NCBI GenBank assembly: GCA_002490665.1
Contig: DKUL01000029.1
Location: forward strand, 1-17,293
Reading direction: 5' to 3'
Length of the DNA stretch: 17,293 nt
Origin: Lachnospiraceae bacterium UBA7205
GTDB lineage: Bacteria; Bacillota; Clostridia; Lachnospirales; Lachnospiraceae
Of the stretch, positions 12,717-17,293 are shown one piece after another. A model generated the notes under the pieces. It was not told the DNA's origin and did no database searches. It saw only the letters and a list, made by a program, of their open reading frames with translations. Within the stretch, counting starts at the first letter, position 1, and every line of letters starts with the position of its first letter. The position numbers were made by a program, and so were the translations under genes.

Positions 12717-14522
12717 ATGAAAATCAAGGAAATAATGGAGACGCTTCAATTAAATAAATTATTGGATAAGGGCGACAGAAAGTATAACCAGCTGATGACG
12801 CCATGGGGAGAGCGGATTGCGCAGGAGCAGACAGAGGTTGTGCTGACAGAATACCCAAGGCCACAGATGGCGCGGAAGAACCATATCATCTTAAATGGTA
12901 TCTGGAAATACGCATTCACGGGCGATGATGAACGGCCGGTGCTCTGGGATGGCGATATCCGCGTGCCATTTTCTCCGGAGACATACCTGTCAGGTGTGCA
13001 GCGGCAGCTCAAGCCGGATGAATACCTGTGGTATGAGCGAAAGCTTATGATTGAAAGGATTCCGACGGAGCGTAGGCTGCTGCTGAATTTCGGTGCCTGT
13101 GACGAACGGTGCCGCGTCTATGTCAATGATACACTGGCGGGAACGCATTCCGGCGGCTATCAGGCATTCACCATCGACATCACGGACTGCATACAGGTCG
13201 GAAGGAACACACTGCGGCTCTGCGTGCAGGACAAAAGTGACACCTCCTACCATGGGCGGGGAAAGCAGATGCTCAAAAACGGCGGAATGTTTTACACCGC
13301 GCAGAGCGGACTGTGGCAGACGGTGTGGTGCGAGTGGGTGCCCGAGACTTATATCCGGGCGTTGCGCATCACACCTGATTATGACAATGACAGCGTGTCT
13401 GTCGAGATAACATCCAATAAGTATACAGACAGCCAGACAGGGCAGCACCCAATTTCCTGCAAAATTCTGTTATTTGACCAGAACCGGGTCGCGGGGGAGC
13501 GGAGCGTTCGTGTCCTGCCGGAAGAAAGGACGGTCATTCGGATGGATGTTCCAGACAAGAAAAGCTGGACACCGGAGCATCCGTTTTTATATGATATCCG
13601 CATTATATATGGAGAGGATATGGTGGAGAGCTATTTTGGCATGCGCATTTTCACCGCGGAGCCGGACAGCAGCGGAATCCCAAGGCTTTGTCTCAACCAC
13701 CATCCCTATTTCCAGAAAGGAATCCTTGACCAGGGCTACTATCCCGAAAGCCTTTTGACACCCGTGTGTGACGAGGCGATGATTTTCGACATCGAAACGG
13801 CAAAGGAAAAGGGCTTTAACATGATACGCAAGCACTGTAAGATAGAGCCGATGCGGTGGTATTATCACTGCGACAGACTGGGAATGCTGGTCTGGCAGGA
13901 CATGATTAACGGCGGGACAACCTACAACCTGGTAAAGACCTGCTATATACCTACCGTGCTGTTTCCGCTCCGGCATAAACGGGACAACGACTACGGCTAT
14001 ACGTCAAGGGCAGACAAAAACGGCAGGGAGGAGTGGAAAAAGGAATGCATCGAGACGGTCAGACAGCTCTACAACTGTACTTCGATTTGCACATGGGTAC
14101 TGTTCAACGAAGGATGGGGACAGTTTGACGCGAAGGAAAACACCGACATGGTGCGCACGGTTGACGACACGCGCATAATTGACGCGCACAGCGGCTGGTT
14201 TGACCAGGATGCAGGCGACTTAAAGAGCGAACACATCTATTTCTTCGAGCTCGTGGCAAAAAGGGGCAAAAAGCCGTATGTCATATCAGAATTTGGCGGA
14301 ATGTCCCTTGCAGTACCAAATCACACGTATTCCGACCGGTATTTCGGATATGGAAGCCATGGGGATATGGAAGCGCTGAAGTCCGCATATGAAGCGCTTG
14401 ACAAGCGGGTACAGGAACTAAGAAAGGAAGGCTTGTGTGCATCTGTCTACACCCAGCTGACAGACATTGAGGAAGAAATTAACGGCATTATGACCTATGA
14501 CCGGAAAGTGGTGAAGCTGTGA
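12717..14522 (+). CDS. Glycoside hydrolase family 2 protein
   Basis: A 601-aa retaining glycosidase with GH2 architecture: N-terminal sugar-binding jelly roll (HIILNGIWKYAF, VYVNDTLAGTHSGGY), Ig-like domain (about 215-310, ending WTPEHPFLYDIRI), and a TIM barrel starting near 320. The predicted acid/base is E465 in LFNEGWGQF and the nucleophile is E525 in VISEFGG. It has no signal peptide, so it acts on imported oligosaccharides or glycosides. ATG 12717 is preferred (TGGAG 6 nt upstream); ATG 12705 is possible and a frame from 12651 is not. The neighbouring uxaC suggests a uronic acid-containing substrate. However, the NxKG motif of beta-glucuronidases is not seen; the end reads YTQLTDIEEEINGIMTYDR instead. 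Substrate is therefore open (beta-galactoside, beta-glucuronide or other). Confidence 0.9.
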   Translation: MKIKEIMETLQLNKLLDKGDRKYNQLMTPWGERIAQEQTEVVLTEYPRPQMARKNHIILNGIWKYAFTGDDERPVLWDGDIRVPFSPETYLSGVQRQLKPDEYLWYERKLMIERIPTERRLLLNFGACDERCRVYVNDTLAGTHSGGYQAFTIDITDCIQVGRNTLRLCVQDKSDTSYHGRGKQMLKNGGMFYTAQSGLWQTVWCEWVPETYIRALRITPDYDNDSVSVEITSNKYTDSQTGQHPISCKILLFDQNRVAGERSVRVLPEERTVIRMDVPDKKSWTPEHPFLYDIRIIYGEDMVESYFGMRIFTAEPDSSGIPRLCLNHHPYFQKGILDQGYYPESLLTPVCDEAMIFDIETAKEKGFNMIRKHCKIEPMRWYYHCDRLGMLVWQDMINGGTTYNLVKTCYIPTVLFPLRHKRDNDYGYTSRADKNGREEWKKECIETVRQLYNCTSICTWVLFNEGWGQFDAKENTDMVRTVDDTRIIDAHSGWFDQDAGDLKSEHIYFFELVAKRGKKPYVISEFGGMSLAVPNHTYSDRYFGYGSHGDMEALKSAYEALDKRVQELRKEGLCASVYTQLTDIEEEINGIMTYDRKVVKL

Positions 14523-14541
14523 AGATGGGGAGATATTTATG

Positions 14542-14584
14542 CCGGATAAAAAGGCTGCCGTAAACTGGCAGCCTTTTTATCCGG
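14542..14584. terminator. Bidirectional terminator between GH2 and uxaC
   Basis: A perfect 18-bp stem (14542-14559 with 14567-14584) encloses the 7-nt loop GTAAACT. The stem contains AAAAAGGCTGCC and GGCAGCCTTTTT, giving a U-tract on both strands. It ends 13 nt past the uxaC stop on the minus strand and starts 19 nt past the GH2 stop on the plus strand. Confidence 0.92.
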
Positions 14585-14597
14585 GCACATGATATGA

Positions 14598-16013
14598 TTA
14601 TACCGTTTCCAGGTCAAATCCAAAGTAATTCACCGCATTATTGTAGGAAATTCCTTTGACAATCTCCTCGAGTGTTTCCATGTCAGCAGGGAACTCGCCG
14701 TCCTCGACCCAGTTTCCAACCAGGTTGCACAGGATTCTCCTGAAATACTCATGTCTTGTGTAGGAGAGGAAGCTCCTTGAGTCTGTCAGCATACCGACAA
14801 ATCCTGAGAGGTTTCCGAGGTTGGCAAGGGAAATCATCTGATCCTGCATTCCTGTCTTGTGGTCGTTGAACCACCATGCGCTGCCCTGCTGGATTTTCGC
14901 ACATGCCGTGGAGTCCTGGAAGCAGCCAAGGATTGTACCGATTGCCTGATTGTCGTTCGGGTTCAGGCTGTAGATGATTGTTTTTGGCAGCTCATCCGTT
15001 TTTATCAGTGCATTGAGGAAGTCAGCAAGCTCGGCGGACGGGGCATAGTTGTTGATGCAGTCGTAACCCGTGTCAGGACCTAACTGGTCATAGCGCAGGG
15101 TGTTGTTGTCCCGCTTGCATCCATAGTGGAGCTGCATCACCCAGTTCAGGCGGTGGTATTCCTTGCCGACATACAGCATGAACGCAGTCTTGTACTGCAG
15201 CTCCTCAAGCCTTGTAACCGCCGCGCCGCCCTTTCTCTTTGCAAAGATGGCCTCAATCTCCTCGTCGGATGCGGGCTGGTACATGACATACTCAAGCGCG
15301 TGGTCAGACACGCAGCAGCCCATGGAAGCAAAAAAGTCAAGCCGGTTGTGCAGTGCGGCCTTTAAATCCGCAAAGGAGTTGATGGGGTCGCCGCTCACTG
15401 CGGAAAGCTTGTCAAGATATTCAAAATAATCAGGTTTTTCAATATTCATCGCCTTGTCAGGTCTCCATGCTGGAAGCACTTTCACATCAAACGTGTCATC
15501 CGCCGCAATCTTCTGGTGGTATTCAAGGGAGTCTACAGGGTCATCGGTTGTGCAGATTAATGTGACATTGGAACGCTTAATCAGGCCACGCACACTCATG
15601 CTGTCCTCCTTAAGCTTTTCATTGCAGAGCGTCCACACTTCCTCGGCAGTCTTTTTGTTGAGGACGCCTGTGTAGCCAAAATAGCGCTGCAGCTCCAGAT
15701 GTGTCCAGTGGTAGAGCGGGTTGCCGATTGCCTTTCCGACACACTCTGCCCACTTGAAGAATTTTTCCTTGTCTGACGCGTCGCCGGTGATGTACTTTTC
15801 GTCCACGCCGCAGGAGCGCATAAATCGCCATTTGTAGTGGTCGCCGCCAAGCCACACCTGCGTGATATTGTCAAATCTGCGGTCTTCTGCGATTTCGGCG
15901 GGATTGATGTGGCAGTGGTAGTCCAGTATTGGTGTCTTTTCCGCATACTTGTGAAAAAGGTCACTTGCTGTGCTGGTCTGGAGCAAAAAGTCCTGATCCA
16001 TAAATGATTTCAT
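14598..16013 (-). CDS. uxaC: Glucuronate (uronate) isomerase
   Basis: UxaC converts D-glucuronate to D-fructuronate and D-galacturonate to D-tagaturonate, the first step of hexuronate catabolism in the cytosol. It is 471 aa, almost exactly the length of known UxaC. It opens with the amidohydrolase-like metal site LDYHCHINPAEIA (H33, H35), then DNITQVWLGGDHYKWRFMR, ICTTDDPVDSLEYH, LPAWRPDKA, SMGCCVSDHAL and the closing NLVGNWVEDGEFP. AGGAGG lies 7 nt before ATG 16013. It is 34 nt downstream of the LacI-type gene with no promoter between, so the two form an operon ended by the terminator at 14542-14584. Genes for the next steps (uxaB/uxuA/uxuB, kdgK/kdgA) are not in the window. Confidence 0.96.
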   Translation of the reverse strand: MKSFMDQDFLLQTSTASDLFHKYAEKTPILDYHCHINPAEIAEDRRFDNITQVWLGGDHYKWRFMRSCGVDEKYITGDASDKEKFFKWAECVGKAIGNPLYHWTHLELQRYFGYTGVLNKKTAEEVWTLCNEKLKEDSMSVRGLIKRSNVTLICTTDDPVDSLEYHQKIAADDTFDVKVLPAWRPDKAMNIEKPDYFEYLDKLSAVSGDPINSFADLKAALHNRLDFFASMGCCVSDHALEYVMYQPASDEEIEAIFAKRKGGAAVTRLEELQYKTAFMLYVGKEYHRLNWVMQLHYGCKRDNNTLRYDQLGPDTGYDCINNYAPSAELADFLNALIKTDELPKTIIYSLNPNDNQAIGTILGCFQDSTACAKIQQGSAWWFNDHKTGMQDQMISLANLGNLSGFVGMLTDSRSFLSYTRHEYFRRILCNLVGNWVEDGEFPADMETLEEIVKGISYNNAVNYFGFDLETV

Positions 16014-16047
16014 GTTGATTCCTCCTATATTTTAAATGGTGTATTTA

Positions 16048-17052
16048 TTAAAGAGTTGTCCCTCTTTTAATCAGTTCGCCGGAGAAGATGACCTTCTGGG
16101 GCATTTCCTTATTGTTTAGTATTCCGATGAGCGTCTTGACAATATGGTGGCACAATGTCTCGAGACGGTTGTCGACACTTGTGAGCTCGGGTTCGCAGCA
16201 GGTGCTCAGGATAGAATTGTTGTAGCCGATGATTGACAAATCCCCGGGCACAGTCAGGCCTTTTTTGTGCGCAAACTTGACGGCGCCGATGGCAAGGTTG
16301 TCGTCTGCCGCTACGACAGCCCTGTACTTGACAGTACTGTCAAGGTCGGTAAGAAAATCCGCGATTGCGGGAAGGTTGGCATGGCTTCCCGGAAAATACT
16401 GGATATATTCCATGCGCAGCGGAATGCCCTTTTGTGTCAGGGCGCTCTGGTAGCCGGACAATTTCCTGAGCGCGGAAAATGATTTTGAGTTGTACAGATA
16501 GAGGATATCCCGGATTCCGGTTTCTATCATGTACGTGGTCGCCTGCATTGTTGACTTGAAGTCGTCGCAGAGACTGCAATATACATTTTCGCAGTCAAAA
16601 TCGGCATTCAATAAAAGGACTGGGACTTCCTTTGCTGCGTCACGGATGTAATCGTTTTCAGTGTCGTTATCCGAGATGAAGTTGGAGCCCACAAGAATCA
16701 CGCTGTCAACCTTTTTGTTGACAAGGAGATTCAGGTATTTCTGTTTATCCTCAAGCTGATAGCCGGTACAGCACAGAATGCAGTTGTAGTTGTTTTCCCT
16801 TAATTCCTGCTCGATGTAGTATATGGCATTGGCAAGATACAGGTCAGAAGAATCAGCACAGAGAATGCCGATTGTATTCATTGAGTTTAAGCCAAGTCCC
16901 CTTGCAAAAGCGTTGGGCGTGTAGTCACACGCCTCTATGACAGCGAGAACCTTCTGGCGGGTCTGTGCGCTCACGTTGCTGGAACCGTTTAACACGCGCG
17001 ATACTGTTGCGATGGATACACCGGCTTTCTCAGAAACATCATATATTGTCAT
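16048..17052 (-). CDS. LacI/GalR-family transcriptional regulator
   Basis: A 334-aa repressor-type regulator. The N-terminal helix-turn-helix is MTIYDVSEKAGVSIATVSRV (1-20), followed by LNGSSNVS and the hinge helix YTPNAFARGLG (45-55). The rest is a periplasmic-binding-protein-like sugar sensor (IGILCADSSDLYLANAI near 60, VVAADDNLAIGAVKFA, LSIIGYNNS). ATG 17052 is chosen because AAAGGA lies 7 nt before it and every LacI domain begins this way; a frame reaching 17181 is spurious. As first gene of an operon with uxaC it probably responds to a uronate or oligosaccharide and controls uxaC, and perhaps GH2. Its effector and operator are not determined. Confidence 0.93.
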   Translation of the reverse strand: MTIYDVSEKAGVSIATVSRVLNGSSNVSAQTRQKVLAVIEACDYTPNAFARGLGLNSMNTIGILCADSSDLYLANAIYYIEQELRENNYNCILCCTGYQLEDKQKYLNLLVNKKVDSVILVGSNFISDNDTENDYIRDAAKEVPVLLLNADFDCENVYCSLCDDFKSTMQATTYMIETGIRDILYLYNSKSFSALRKLSGYQSALTQKGIPLRMEYIQYFPGSHANLPAIADFLTDLDSTVKYRAVVAADDNLAIGAVKFAHKKGLTVPGDLSIIGYNNSILSTCCEPELTSVDNRLETLCHHIVKTLIGILNNKEMPQKVIFSGELIKRGTTL

Positions 17053-17152
17053 GCGAGTGTCCTTTCTCGTCTGTTTTGACGCTGGATAAGGTAGTGCATT
17101 GGTACGTCTGCTGGATGTAACAAGGTGTGTAAGCACTATCAATTTTATATAA

Positions 17153-17181
17153 ATTGTACTATGAATGCATATGAAAATCAA
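17153..17181 (-). promoter_or_regulatory. Promoter of the lacI-uxaC operon with overlapping dyad
   Basis: On the minus strand: TTGATT (17181-17176), a 17-nt spacer, then TACAAT (17158-17153). A short dyad CAATTT/AAATTG (17140-17156) overlaps the -10 and could be an operator, though its AT-rich sequence makes chance likely. The leader to ATG 17052 is about 95 nt. Confidence 0.6.
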
Positions 17182-17209
17182 GTGATTTTGAATAAATTGT
17201 TTATAGGTA

Positions 17210-17293
17210 GTAACAGTTCAGCTCAGGACTTTGCACTTGCTGCAAAGTCCGTGAAACAGCGTAGTGGCTGAGGTGCATCAAGCCACCACGAAG
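17210..17293 (-). mobile_element. MITE-like miniature element, second copy, inverted and cut by the window end
   Basis: It begins with the same GTAACAGTTCAG terminal repeat and follows the reverse complement of the element at 2674-2830 with roughly 85% identity by eye (GGACTTTGCA...TGCAAAGTCC, GCGTAGTGG, TGCATCAAGCCAC). Here the first inner stem is perfect, whereas in the other copy it carries a G-to-A change that still allows G-U pairing in one orientation. The expected left target duplication is TATAGGTA (17202-17209). It lies upstream of the lacI promoter. Confidence 0.85.

Noticed and set aside
12990..13448. 152-codon minus-strand frame inside the GH2 gene, and similar long antisense frames in pepF, uxaC and vanG
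   Set aside because: They are shadows of well-supported genes, without ribosome sites or recognisable domains.
14598..17052. Calling the GH2 gene uidA/gus because of uxaC next door
   Set aside because: Neighbourhood alone is not enough and the NxKG motif is not seen.
17053..17181. 43-codon extension of the LacI-type regulator
   Set aside because: It covers the promoter; LacI proteins begin at the helix-turn-helix, and AAAGGA precedes ATG 17052.
2674..17293. Composite transposon bounded by the two miniature elements
   Set aside because: Neither copy encodes a transposase, the second is cut off, and copy 1 has its own target duplication, which indicates independent insertion.

Overview
The window looks like chromosomal DNA of a gut-type Firmicute, most likely a Lachnospiraceae relative. 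This rests on strong AGGAGG-type ribosome binding sites, a VanG-type ligase/racemase pair, two AAA-ATPase/PD-(D/E)XK genes of a type amplified in Lachnospiraceae and Bacteroides, and hexuronate/glycoside catabolism genes. No tRNA, rRNA, CRISPR array or transposase gene was found. No species is claimed.

Layout, left to right: oligoendopeptidase F (54-1856, +); a VanR-type response regulator (1919-2617, +); a miniature inverted-repeat element (2674-2830) inserted at the ribosome binding site of a DUF3788 gene (2848-3267, +); a VanS-type histidine kinase on the opposite strand (3301-4494, -); two convergent AAA-ATPase-like/PD-(D/E)XK genes (4744-6300, + and 6346-8043, -); a 42-bp scrap matching the 3' end of the first of these (8179-8220); a VanG-type D-Ala-D-Ser ligase (8352-9431, +) and a membrane serine racemase of VanT type (9458-11617, +); a YfcE-like metallophosphoesterase with a C-terminal helical extension (11769-12476, +); a glycoside hydrolase family 2 enzyme behind a structured leader (12717-14522, +); a shared bidirectional terminator; then, on the minus strand, glucuronate isomerase uxaC (14598-16013) downstream of a LacI-type regulator (16048-17052). 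A second, inverted copy of the miniature element starts at 17210 and runs off the window.

Two functional themes stand out. The first is a dispersed vanG-like set: regulator, sensor, ligase and racemase are all present. However, VanS is turned around and cut off from VanR, the AAA genes lie between regulation and enzymes, and no VanXY/VanX/VanY D,D-peptidase is visible. The second is a carbohydrate locus in which the GH2 enzyme would release a sugar, UxaC would isomerise a hexuronate, and the LacI-type protein probably controls them.

The less ordinary content is non-coding: (i) a 157-bp element with 12-bp terminal inverted repeats starting GTAA and a perfect 8-bp target duplication (GGAAGGAG) that is itself the Shine-Dalgarno sequence of the next gene; (ii) three dispersed 35-36 bp hairpins with a conserved loop and changing stems, each in a gene leader; (iii) a multi-stem leader in front of the GH2 gene, with a possible 11-codon upstream ORF.
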